DNA of 64,000 nt from Seminavis robusta. Lineage: Eukaryota; Bacillariophyta; Bacillariophyceae; Naviculales; Naviculaceae. A program made the translations under genes and the position numbers. The notes beneath the pieces are model-generated. The model was not told the DNA's origin and did not search any database. It saw nothing but the letters and a program-made list of their open reading frames with translations. The DNA is taken from assembly GCA_903772945.1 (NCBI GenBank), contig CAICTM010000111.1, positions 1 through 64,000 of the forward strand. Reading direction: 5' to 3'. Positions 41,309 through 51,494 of this stretch are shown here, piece after piece; the stretch's first letter is position 1, and each line of letters opens with the position of its first letter.

Positions 41309-43213
41309 ATGGCGTTGAGATCGTTGCATGCATATTATTCTGACACTAGTACGACAAGACCAGCAGCCGACAGAACAACAGTGACAACTATGGCTCCCTC
41401 ATCGCAGTTTTCGTTCAATGGCTGTTTTGAGGACCCCAAGAGTCCCAATAATGGTGATTCGTCCGATGTCGATGCCCGTTTCTGCGTCAAAACTACCGAC
41501 AAGTGGACTCCAGGTTTTCCCCGCTGCTCCGCCTCCTTTGAAGGACGGCAATGCAGACGCTGTGAGATTGTCTCGGAACCCACCTGCTATACAGACGGGA
41601 GATTTGAATATAAAGACGAAGAGGGAGTGCTTCTCGATTGCTCCAATATTCGTTATGGCTACGAGACTGTGTCGGCGTGTCAAGGACAAACAAAGGCGTA
41701 TGTCTATGTCAGCAGCGGCAACCCCTACAGCAGCGGCCACCGCAGCAGCAACCGCCATCATCACTCCAGCAGCAACAACAAGATCAGCATCAACTTGAAT
41801 GGGGATGATGATGACATTCTCGGAGCCATTTTCTTTTTTGCGATATTGGCTTGCTGTGTCATTCGCTTTGCGCAGAGACAGGGGACGCCTTATTTGGAGG
41901 AACCACAACGACGACAACAACGACGTCGACGTCGTCAACGGCAACGGAATCCACGGACGGGTCGCATGGAACTGGTGGAATTGACGGGTGTCCCTCAGCA
42001 AGAAGACGAAGAAGAGTGCCTGGAAGAACTTCCCGGTACATCGTTTTCCTTTTTCCAACCCACGGAACTGGATCCACAAACTGCCGCAAACCTCCAACTA
42101 TTTGTCCAGTGTGGAAATTGGCAAGCCATTCGAAATTTCTTTGCCAATATCCCTCACAACAACAACAACAACAACAATAATAACAGTCAACAACGCTACT
42201 TTTGGATGACCGTCGTGGAGGCGGAACTCGCCAAAACGTGGTCGTTGGAGGAAGACATGATGACTCCTTGGTTGGAGGAATGGCTGGAACAGGAACCCGA
42301 CAATGTGGATTGTCGGCTCTTGCGATTGCACATTTACGCGGCATGGGCGTGGCATGCCCGTCCCGCTGTACGCTCGCCCCAACGAGCGGCCATCTTTCTC
42401 AAGCGATTACTGGACGCGGCACACGAATTTCGACAATCCAAACCCTATTGTCGCAGAGAGGCATTGTTCTATGCCGCTGGCATGACCATTGCCACGGGTC
42501 TGGGCAGTCAAGCCACGGCCAATGGTGTCTCCATGACAGACTGTCAAACCAGTCTTCAAAAGGAAACTTCCGAACCACTCTGTACCACGGCGCATTGTCG
42601 GGCACTCCAGTACTACTCTCGTCAATGGTATGGAAGTCACGAACGCATGCTCGCGTATGCTTACGATAGTACCATGGACTTGGCCCCGGGGCATCCTCTG
42701 TGGGTCCTCATTCCCATGGCACACTACGAATGTGGCGTCGAACAATCATCTCGCTATTGGCGCCGCGCCCACGTCCGACGAGACATTTCCGGTGCCTACC
42801 AAAAGGCATTTCCACACGACACGACGACAACAACAACCACAACAACAACGACAGCCCACGAATGGAGTCTCGAAATGACAAGTCGCAACTATTTCTTGTA
42901 CTGTTTCATCATGACACGACAATTCGACGCCGCCAAACAGTTGATTCGGGTGATTGGACGACATCCCACCGAACAACCCTGGAAGACGCTGGCGGCGTAC
43001 AAGCGTCGTCTGAGAGAGTTGGGATTTGATGTTTCCGACTACTTCCGGAGGCCCGTAGAGGCGGTGGCGGCCGTTGTGGTGCCAACCAGCAACCCAGTGG
43101 TTGCGAGTCACACTCCTACGGCGTCACAAGTCGTGACCATTCCAGTAGTGATGGCTGAAATTGACCATGGTGGTTCCGATGATCTGCCGGTGGTCAATGC
43201 CACCATTGTCTAG
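41309..43213 (+). CDS. Single-pass membrane protein with Cys-rich ectodomain and cytosolic helical-repeat domain
   Basis: 634 residues from an ATG. Residues 35-130 form a Cys-rich domain (CFEDPKSP, CSASFEGRQCRRCEIVSEPTC, LLDCSNIRYGYETVSACQG) with no recognised name. A Ser/His/Asn stretch precedes one membrane helix at about 169-187 (ILGAIFFFAILACCVIRF) and a run of Arg/Gln (about 195-213), which by the positive-inside rule puts the C-terminal part in the cytosol. The large C-terminal domain (265-600) is alpha-helical in look, with the phrase RALQYYSRQWYGSHERMLAYA then LAPGHPLWVLIPMAHYE. To my memory this resembles a TPR-like domain of bacterial (actinobacterial) proteins (QYLxxKWxGSHExMFxFA, APxGSxLxVLxxxAHxE). 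Asn and Thr homopolymer runs (CAACAACAA, ACAACAACA) interrupt it. It has no clear N-terminal signal peptide. Confidence 0.75.
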   Translation: MALRSLHAYYSDTSTTRPAADRTTVTTMAPSSQFSFNGCFEDPKSPNNGDSSDVDARFCVKTTDKWTPGFPRCSASFEGRQCRRCEIVSEPTCYTDGRFEYKDEEGVLLDCSNIRYGYETVSACQGQTKAYVYVSSGNPYSSGHRSSNRHHHSSSNNKISINLNGDDDDILGAIFFFAILACCVIRFAQRQGTPYLEEPQRRQQRRRRRQRQRNPRTGRMELVELTGVPQQEDEEECLEELPGTSFSFFQPTELDPQTAANLQLFVQCGNWQAIRNFFANIPHNNNNNNNNNSQQRYFWMTVVEAELAKTWSLEEDMMTPWLEEWLEQEPDNVDCRLLRLHIYAAWAWHARPAVRSPQRAAIFLKRLLDAAHEFRQSKPYCRREALFYAAGMTIATGLGSQATANGVSMTDCQTSLQKETSEPLCTTAHCRALQYYSRQWYGSHERMLAYAYDSTMDLAPGHPLWVLIPMAHYECGVEQSSRYWRRAHVRRDISGAYQKAFPHDTTTTTTTTTTTAHEWSLEMTSRNYFLYCFIMTRQFDAAKQLIRVIGRHPTEQPWKTLAAYKRRLRELGFDVSDYFRRPVEAVAAVVVPTSNPVVASHTPTASQVVTIPVVMAEIDHGGSDDLPVVNATIV

Positions 43214-43817
43214 CTAGCTAGCTAGCTACATGTATTGGCGGCTGCTTATGGTTTGGCTTTGGTTATTAGTGGTGCGCGCGACAGAATTTCCAATGGAGCA
43301 CTAAATAAGCGAGCAACCAGGGATGAGGACGCGCAGGGGATTCTGCTAGCTTGGTACAGTAGATGCAGAAGAGTTGTCTACCTTGAACCGTTTAAGTTTC
43401 GAGGCGGCGATGCATCCGTGTTGGTGCCAGAACGATAAACAGCAGTGCTGCAGACAGGCAACGGGTGGGAGTATCGTTGTTTCATGTAGAATCTTGGTTG
43501 CCAGTAGCCATAGTTCGGAAAACCTAACAAGTTAGTTTTTGCTACATGTAATTTCCCGTCAGCTACCAGTATGATACCGGTATCGAGGTCGTTGCCGCGT
43601 TGCCGACTCGTGACTCAAAATGACTTTCCAGAGTGCTGATGCACCACCATCCACACAGAAGTGGCGGCGAGGTTTCCACCATGTCCATGCACCATTACAA
43701 ATTGTTGTTTGTCACCTTCTACACGACCAGGCTGTGCTCTTTTTTCTTGGTGACTGCTCACACTTGCCGGTATAGTCAGTTGTATCGAGATATTCCGTCC
43801 TCAAAAGAAGGACGACA
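43214..43817. other. Intergenic region, no gene seen
   Basis: It starts with five tandem TAGC/CTAG units just after the stop codon. Nothing else recognised; the last part is the leader of the LRR gene. Confidence 0.4.
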
Positions 43818-46252
43818 ATGAATACTGACAATAGTGATGACGACTTTGAGCTGATGAAGATTGTGGATCAGAGGATTGCAGCAGCAGTTGAAGACCACAA
43901 CAATTCTCGAAGAAGAGAACACCATCTAGTGACCCAACACCCAAGCGAGAATCTCTCTGCGCTTGGCCCACATAATAATACGAAAAGCACCGGTAGTCAC
44001 AATAATGATGGCTTTGACTTGATGGGAATTGTGGCCCAAAGAGCCGCTGATGCCAGGGCAGCCATTGACTCTGAACAGGCTCCAGAGTTGGGTTTCCCAA
44101 AACCCCACAAAATTCAAGACAACATTCCAATCCCAAATATTGGTATGACATCCTTGAGGCGCATGCGAAATGTCATAGCAGAGTTTGTGCAGCCAGGAGC
44201 GTATCCTGTTGATGGGATCGGCGCTCCTCTTCAAGAAGAAGGTGGATCTCCGGGATCGGACAATGAAGGTGAAAACTGGGAGGAAGAAGATATTCAAGCT
44301 GTCGCATATCCCATCGACCATCAGGGAACGGAAGAATTGCTCCCCAGTGGAGTCCCCTTCATAGCAAGAAGCAGAACTACTTCGAAGAGAAAACTTTTGC
44401 GTGACATTTCGCTTCAAATTATTTTTGGCATGCTCATTGTGTCCAGTTTCCTGGTAGTTTTTGTTGCGGTGAATCGAATTATCAGGAGCGGAGAAAGCAC
44501 CAGCCAATCAGTCACAGAAAACGGGGTGGTTCGGGTTCCAGTGCTCCCCGCGGCCACACAAGCACCAATTAGTTCAAGTTCGATTCATGGCCTTCTGGCA
44601 TCTCTTAATCTTCCCGACTGCACCTTGGAAGCTCTACAAGACCATAGATCTCCCCAACACAAGGCGTATGAATGGATGTTGGATAACCAGCTGAGCATTC
44701 AAAGCTATCCCAACTGGAGGCTGACCCAACTATTTGTTTTGGCTACCTTCTTCTTCTCCACCAGGGGAGACTCTTGGGTGAATCATCATGGCTGGCTAGA
44801 CTGGGACGTACATGAGTGCAGCTGGGAACAGCGATCCCTGACTCCCGACTACATGCGGTGTGATGATTCTGGGCATATAAGAGGTTTGTCCTTTGTTGGA
44901 AACAAGCTGGATGGAACCATTCCACCAGAGCTATCCCTTTTGAGTGCTGATTTGGAGGTTCTGGAATTGCCAGGAAACATGGAATTGAAAGGGCAGATCC
45001 CAACCGAAATTGGATTACTAACAAAACTGACAGAGCTGGTAACATTCAGTCCAGCACTTCCAGGAACAATTCCTACAGAGCTGGGTCTCCTGTCATATTT
45101 GAGGTCGCTTGGCCTTGGCGGGGGTGGAATAGGTGGAACTGTGCCCACGGAACTGGGCAATTTGGGTTTCCTTACAAGCTTAACCTTCTTGATCATGACC
45201 CAGCTGACAGGTACGCTTCAACTGTGTGCTGCAGCTTACCATGCATTTGTCATCACTAATATGCTGGACATTGTATACCCTTACCAGGCACAGTCCCCTC
45301 AGAACTATTCCAACTAACAAACTTGACATCCTTTGGAATAAGTGATTGTCCTCGACTAGCCTCAGAGCAACTTGTGTCCAATATTGCTGAAAGCTTTCCC
45401 GAACTTGAGTCTCTCTTGCTAAGCAACAGGGCTGATGATGTCAATGCCCGAATACCCAGTAAGTCCTCTTTTGTTGCACATGTACCAGAAAGAGGTATCT
45501 AGATTTTACTAATCTCTGTACACCAAGCTGAAATTGCAAGGTTGTCCAATCTTACGATGTTGTACCTTGAAGATTGGAACCTTAGAGGGTTGATGCCAAG
45601 CCAACTTGGGCAAATGACACAGCTAGTAAGTAAAGCTGTCAGATATATTGGTGCTCTAGCTGCATGGTGACATGCTTACAGTTCTTTGTCCCTGTTGGCC
45701 ATTTTTTCATAGACCTCTCTAAACCTGCTGGAGAGTTCTCTTTCAGGACGCCTTCCACCAGAATTATCAAAGCTAAGCAGTAAGTTATGTATAGTCAGGG
45801 ATGTTCTGACAAAACGGTTATCTTATAGTTTACCATACTCTTTTTGTACAGACTTGATTTGGCTAGACATGAGTTCCAACCAGCTAGAGGGCAAGCTCAC
45901 ACCAGGCTTGTTTTCAAGCCTGACTGCATTGGCAGGGCTATACATGAATGGGAATAGATTCACCGGCACCATTCCAAGTGAGATTGGTCTCATGTCCAAC
46001 CTTCAGGAGCTACAACTGCATGACACATACTTGTCTGGAACTCTACCCACAGAGCTCCTTGCCTTGACCAAGTTGCGAACCTTAATGTTCACCAATACAT
46101 CCTTGTCTGGCAGCATCCCCGATGAGCTGTGTGGCATGATGCGTGGTTATGAAAGGGAATGTCATGAGGATCATGGCTGTACTGGCAGAAAGACCACCAC
46201 AAATGTGTGCCAAGGCACCTTACTTTGTGGATGCAGCTGTGATCCATGCTGA
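43818..46252 (+). CDS. Leucine-rich-repeat membrane protein without kinase, five exons
   Basis: Exons are 43818-45210, 45288-45458, 45528-45625, 45713-45779 and 45852-46252. Introns of 77, 69, 87 and 72 bp are all GT-AG, and the joined frame gives 709 residues. The N-terminal 200 residues have no signal peptide and contain two copies of a motif: DDDFELMKIVDQRIAAAVE (8-26) and NDGFDLMGIVAQRAADARA. One membrane helix lies at about 203-225 (IFGMLIVSSFLVVFVAVNRI). Then comes an LRR cap (W-rich, STRGDSWVNHHGWLDWDVHECSWE) and plant-type LRRs (GTIPPELSLLSADLEVLELP, GQIPTEIGLLTKLTELV, GTIPTELGLLSYLRSLGL and on), ending in a Cys-rich cap (CTGRKTTTNVCQ, LLCGCSCDPC). Topology is N-in, LRR outside. Introns fall inside LRR units. 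This is a receptor-like protein of the type expanded in diatoms; ligand and partner kinase unknown. Confidence 0.9.
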
Positions 46253-47150
46253 TCGATGAGTACAGTGCTAGCTAGCTAGCTAGCTAGCTAGAGACAAGTT
46301 TAGTTTGCAACCCCACAACCTAGCTACCGTAGCTAGCTAGCAGGACTTGTAGGTTTCACGGTACCGGCACCGGCCACCGGCCACCATTACTGTTTGGGAC
46401 GGACGGACGGAGCTGCCCACAATGCTTGAGCATTATCTTTTGACCAAGGTCGAAGCTATGTTGTCTTGGGAAAGATTGGAACGACTGAAGGTGAACGGAC
46501 CCGAAACAGGTACGTACAGCTAGAAATCAGTAGGAATGCTACGCGGCTGTCGTCGTGACTCAAAAACGGATCTCAATCCCACCGTTTTCTTGGTTTGCGA
46601 CCATCTCGGTATATAGGCGGCGCGAGCGTCCCCGGCCGGCCAGAAGCCATTCGAGCTGGGATATGGGGCCCAGTGAGAGTCCAAAAGCAAAACAATGTAA
46701 ATAACAAATTCGACTCACCAGGAGCTAAAAAAGTAGACTAACAAATAACGAAAGGCAATGAGGTGAGAGGCGCATATGGAATTTGCGTACAACCAGTGCA
46801 GGGATGGATCAAGCTTGTAGCCCTCCTCAACATCTATATGAGCGGGAAGTCAGTAGCTGCCTTGTTGTAGAGTAGTGCGCGTAAAACAATAAGGTGCTTT
46901 CTGGTACTGTAGAAAATTGTATGGGGCATCTAACTGCTGTTTGGAAGGCCTCAAAAAGAGTGGAATAAAGGTGCTGCTAGAACGTCGCAGCTGCAAGGCT
47001 TGGTGCCAAACCGATTGAGAGTTAAGAGATGTATACCTACTCCAGTATCTGTAGCTGCTCAAGCTGGGGGTGAACTGTGTATTGCAAATATCCAATTGCA
47101 AAACGTTGTTTTTGTTGACTGTTGGCAGTCGTTATTTACTGTTGTACTGG
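46253..47150. other. Intergenic region, no gene seen
   Basis: It begins with a (CTAG)n-like run at 46268-46290. It includes CCGGCCACCGGCCACC and GGACGGACGGACGG short repeats near 46370-46410. No gene recognised. Confidence 0.4.
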
Positions 47151-48720
47151 GACTTTAAATAAATTTTTTCTAAAATAAAAATGCAAAAATAAATTCATTT
47201 TAATGTAAAAATATGATGTTTTTGACATTTTTACCAACATATTTATATAGCTACATTGCACGACAACATCACGCGACTCTATTACAAAATTTATTGATAA
47301 TTCTAACACATAAGAACATAGCTCTAAACATCAGATCACAGCTCTGACCCACAAAATATAGTTCTAATCGTGAAAATGTACTCTATTGCGCGAAAAATGT
47401 AACTTAATGCAATGATGTATACTTCTATCATCAAAAATATAGCTTGGCAGCTAAATTGCATGGCATAATACAGAAAATTCCACGTATGACACGCAATAAA
47501 TGCATTTCACATGACAAAAAAAAGCTAACATACATTGGAATGGTTCTGTGACGGTCTCACAGCACAGAAATCTTACAAAGTTCTAATATGTTACAACAAC
47601 AAATCTAAAACACATGATAATGTAGTCTAACACACAAACGCCAAAAATGTAGTAGACTCTTAATGTACAAACTGACTCAGAAACTCTGACACATGCGAAA
47701 ATGTAGTTCTATTACACTCCTTGACACCAAAGCCAAATTGCACAATGATATAGTACTTCCAAAGCTAAAACGCGCGAAAGTCTAGCTCTCTCACTCGTGT
47801 AATATCATAACAAAGATAATGTATTTCACATGATAATAAAGCTACTAAAACAAACGAGAATAGTTCTCTCACATGTGTACTAGAAGAGACTACTAGAATA
47901 CAACAACAAAGCTAAAATACTCATCAGAATGTATTAGTCAAAATGACATGCGAGAGCGGCACTCAATACTACACAAGGAAGCACTCTAAAAACCAACATG
48001 TACTCTGTCATGATATAGACACAACTAAAACGCGGAAAAAGTATTTTTTCATGCATTAATACACAGCATATGAGAAAGTAGCTCTGCAACGCGTGTGTGT
48101 GACATTTAGAAGAGAGAACTGAAATTTGCATAAAGACAATCTAAAATGCACAAGAATATAATTCTAACATGCAAGAAGAATGTAGCTGTAACACACGAAA
48201 ATGTAAGACATAGCTCTAATGCGCGAAAACAAGCAAAAATTCAGCTCTAACACACAAAAGTCTAGCTCTAATATGAAAAATGTAATTCTATCACGCGACA
48301 TTGAAGTCGTTTGCATTACATAATACGAGCAATCTAAAAATATGCAAGAATATAGCTCTTGCTCTTGCACAAGTGTGATACGACAACCAATGTATTTCAC
48401 AAGACAATAAAGCAAAAATAACGCGACGAGAATATATTTCTCTTACGTGTGTGCCAAAAAGAGATTTCGCTGACATAGAAGTTTTGCTTAACAACAAAGT
48501 TGAAATATGCGAGTATGAATTTCAAAAATATAAGAGTCGAGCTGTAACAAGCAAGAATCTAACTCAAACACGCGAAAATCTCACTCAAACGCGCGAGAAT
48601 CTAGCTTAAACACGCGAGAATCTAGCTCTCATACATAAGAATATAGCTACTGTATTATGCGACAATGAGCTGCATGACATACGAATACAACTATATTACG
48701 CGAAATTTAAGATAACTTTG
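47150..48720. repeat. AT-rich tract with a degenerate 20-24-nt minisatellite
   Basis: After about 130 bp of almost pure A/T, a loose repeat runs for 1.4 kb in which the words (T)AGCTCTAA, CACGCGAAAATGTAG, AACACAC.AAA and ACATGCGA recur every 20-24 bases, with many variants (for example AGCTCTAACACACAAAAGTC, AGCTCTAATATGAAAAATG). There is no open frame of note. It looks like an old satellite that has drifted. Confidence 0.75.
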
Positions 48721-48784
48721 CAATTCCATATGACATCAAAATTACATTCGTGATAAAGTTACGCTGTGTGGCAATTAGCAACAT

Positions 48785-49045
48785 TACGCGAAATTTTGCA
48801 CGAAATTTTACACGACATTTTGCACGAAATTTTGCACGACATTTTGCACGACATTTTGCACGACATTTTTGCACGACATTTTGCACGACATTTTGCACGA
48901 CATTTTTGCACGACAATTTTTGCACGACATTTTTGCACGACATTTTTACGCGACTTGTTGACGCGACTTGTTTACGCGACTTGTTTACGCGACTTGTTTA
49001 CACGACTTGTTTACATGACATTGTTGCACGACGTTTTTGCATGAC
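48785..49045. repeat. Homogeneous 12-14-nt minisatellite (TTTTGCACGACAT / TTTACGCGACTTG)
   Basis: About 13 units of TTTTGCACGACAT (variants GAAAT, TTACACG) run from 48785 to 48950. They pass into about five units of TTTACGCGACTTG, then two or three diverged units to 49045. The apparent proteins here (repeats of CRAK on minus, ARHF on plus) are translations of the repeat, not genes. Confidence 0.95.
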
Positions 49046-49099
49046 GTTTAAGAGAATACTCACAATGATGTATTTCATTAATTTAATTAGACAACTTAG

Positions 49100-49140
49100 C
49101 CAGTGGGTATTGGGGTCACACTTTGGGGTATACCCACTGG
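49100..49140. repeat. Hairpin with 11-bp perfect stem
   Basis: CCAGTGGGTAT (49100-49110) and ATACCCACTGG (49130-49140) enclose a 19-nt GT-rich loop. It sits exactly between the minisatellite and the extremely AT-rich block. Confidence 0.85.
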
Positions 49141-49440
49141 CGACATGAATGATTTTAATAGATCATTAAATTGTTTTTTAGTTTCTCAATTAAAAATAAT
49201 TAAAAATAGAGCAAAATTAAAGGATTTATCCTTTTTTATTTTAGATATATTTTAATATTTGTGAATAATATTAGTTTGTAGAAAAACTTGTGTTATATAA
49301 CAGAAAAATATTTTAATATTACATAAATTAGTTGTATTATTATAATCTATTTATTTTATATATTTATATATTTTGTTACTTTTACTAGTTTAATTAGTTT
49401 TATTGCCAATAATTACTGAATCATTGTTAAAAAACAGATA
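49141..49440. other. Extremely AT-rich block
   Basis: About 300 bp with very few G or C (for example TTAAAAATAATTAAAAATAG and TATTTATTTTATATATTTAT), unlike anything else in the window. It has no open frame and no obvious repeat unit. It could be organelle-derived DNA or a structural AT tract. Confidence 0.8.
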
Positions 49441-49920
49441 ACTTGCAGCTGTTTTCTGAAGCCACACTTTAGATTATAGGAATTGCATTTGAGTCTGACA
49501 TTGTTTTGGATTCGGGCACTGTTACAATAGACAATGGTTGTAGCAGAGCTAGTAGCAGTGCTGATGATGGCAGCAACGAGGATGGTCAATCACGAGGCGA
49601 CCCATGTCCCTTAACTTCATATGTTGACTTTTATTAATATTTCCCTGGCTGGTGGGGTCAAATCTCTCTGCCCCCATGTTATCAGTTTAGGGCACCCGGT
49701 AGCAGCACAGTAGACAAGTGGTCCGCCAAATTGATTCTATTCAAAAATTGCATACGGTACGTGTTCTCTGTTTTCTTGTGTTCCCGCGCGTCCTTGATCC
49801 TTCTTGCTTCCAACCCCCTAATAACAAGGTCATAAATCATAATCACGTCTGAGCACAACCGATTGAAGATATTTCAACAAACCAAGACAGACTTCATCAA
49901 TAGACTATTAGTAGTAGACC
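49441..49920. other. Upstream region of the M50-like gene
   Basis: Base composition returns to normal. No gene recognised; this is the probable promoter and leader of the gene starting at 49921. Confidence 0.4.
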
Positions 49921-51057
49921 ATGGCATCGGGTACTCCAGAATGGCTGTCCGAGCCCTCTCCCAGCAACAACAACAAGAGCAGTAGCACTACTGTCAAGAC
50001 AAACGACGAAGCCCTTCCCGGTTGGGCCGTGGACGTGGAGAATCAAGCCGCACCCAACAACAACAATCTCCAACCCGTGACGGTGGGCACGGAAACAGCG
50101 GCACCTCCTATTGCTATTGCGACTGCCAATGTGAATACGGGCAACGACAATCGGACCAAATCAGCAGCGGCAACGGCATCGGAACAAACATGGGGAGAAT
50201 ACTTTTGGGGGACGTTTCAACGCGACGGTCGTCTCTTGTTGATTACCCTCCTCATTTTGATTGTCTTGAATATTCCATTCATCAAATGGGCATTGTATCC
50301 CTTCTCCATCTTTTCCACGTGGATTCACGAATTGTGTCACGGGTTGGCGGCTATTTTGGCGGGTGGCAGTATCGTCAAATTGGAAATTTTTCCCGATACC
50401 AGTGGATTGGCCACGACGGCTGTCAAGGGAAGTCGTCGTGGATTTGTCGTGTCGGCGGGATATCAAGGCACGGCCGTCATTGGCTGTTTGCTACTGGTGT
50501 GCCGACGCACCAAACGAGGACCGCGATTTTGGACCATGGCGCTGGCATTCATGATGATTTTGAGTGTCTTGATTTGGATTCGCAATGCCTTTGGCATTTG
50601 TTTTATTTTATTGCTCGGATTTGTCCTCGGATGCGTGGCGTGGAAACTGCCATCGACGCACATGCGCAATGTGTTCATCTGCTTGGCCGTCACGACCTGT
50701 ATGAATGCCATTACCAGTGTCCAAGATTTGTTTGGGACTAATCATGTTGTCAATGGAGAGGCGTCGGGAGGAACTGATGCTCATACCATGGCCGATATCA
50801 AGGGGGGCACGCATACGCTGTGGGCCATGATTTGGCTATTCTTGGCGCTGGTGCTAACCATGGTGGGATTTTTATTTGCCGTACCCGGACCCGATGAAGT
50901 GGCCGATTTCACGTGGTGTGGTGTCTGCCAAGATTTGGGTCTCTTTCGATGCTGCAATGCGCCCGGACAACGATACATTTCCAGACTCTATCGGGCGTCC
51001 ACCAATAACGGTGGTGGTGGAGACAACAACAATGACAACAACAACAACAATTCATAG
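49921..51057 (+). CDS. M50B-like membrane zinc metallopeptidase
   Basis: 378 residues, ATG start. The first 90 residues are hydrophilic and Asn/Ser/Thr-rich. A first helix is at about 102-120 (LLLITLLILIVLNIPFI). The zinc site HELCH (H136, E137, H140) lies in STWIHELCHGLAAILAGGSI, in the manner of peptidase M50B-like proteins (HExxH at the start of a membrane helix). Four or more further helices follow: VVSAGYQGTAVIGCLLLV, FWTMALAFMMILSVLIWI, FGICFILLLGFVLGCVAW, and WAMIWLFLALVLTMVGFLFA, with an Asn/Asp-rich tail. YQGTAVIG fits the conserved glycine-rich stretch after the zinc motif. It is likely an intramembrane or membrane-embedded protease of unknown substrate; some family members are thought inactive. 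It appears to be a single exon. Confidence 0.85.
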   Translation: MASGTPEWLSEPSPSNNNKSSSTTVKTNDEALPGWAVDVENQAAPNNNNLQPVTVGTETAAPPIAIATANVNTGNDNRTKSAAATASEQTWGEYFWGTFQRDGRLLLITLLILIVLNIPFIKWALYPFSIFSTWIHELCHGLAAILAGGSIVKLEIFPDTSGLATTAVKGSRRGFVVSAGYQGTAVIGCLLLVCRRTKRGPRFWTMALAFMMILSVLIWIRNAFGICFILLLGFVLGCVAWKLPSTHMRNVFICLAVTTCMNAITSVQDLFGTNHVVNGEASGGTDAHTMADIKGGTHTLWAMIWLFLALVLTMVGFLFAVPGPDEVADFTWCGVCQDLGLFRCCNAPGQRYISRLYRASTNNGGGGDNNNDNNNNNS

Positions 51058-51494
51058 ACTAATTCATTCATTCAATCAATCAATCAATCAACCTTTTGGA
51101 GCTGGCTTTCGTTTGGCCGATCGGGGCCTTTTTATGCCAACCGTACATCATCTTAGCGTAGTAGGCTTAGAAGAAAAGAGGACGTCAACATCTACGCAAC
51201 CCGCAGCCCCCACAGTGATGGTCTTGCGTTGTGGTGTGGTGTAGTTACCGGTGCATGCAGTGTGGAAGGCGACCGACGTGGCCGAATATCAATCTGGCCG
51301 TCTACACACCACTTCGTTTCTGTTTGCTATATTAATGCCGCAAGTCCTGTACATGTAGCCGCCAGCTGGCATAGTTGCAGGCTATACTCGAGTTCAGCCA
51401 CCATCCCCCGCATGTTGATAGTGCTCATGATGCTTCTATAATCAGAAATTTTTTTATGGTTGTGTACCTGTGGCACTGCTTATTCAATACTTAC
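51058..51494. other. Convergent intergenic region, no gene seen
   Basis: About 440 bp between the 3' ends of the M50-like gene and CIA2. (CAAT)n repeats occur at 51075-51090. No gene recognised. Confidence 0.4.

Noticed and set aside
41399-42097. A 232-codon minus-strand frame and other long antisense frames under the 634-residue gene
   Set aside because: They mirror the codon bias of the plus-strand gene and have no domain or start context.
48707-49148. Open frames of 78-132 codons with CRAK or ARHF repeats
   Set aside because: They are translations of the 13-nt minisatellite, open in several frames because the unit is short and stop-free.
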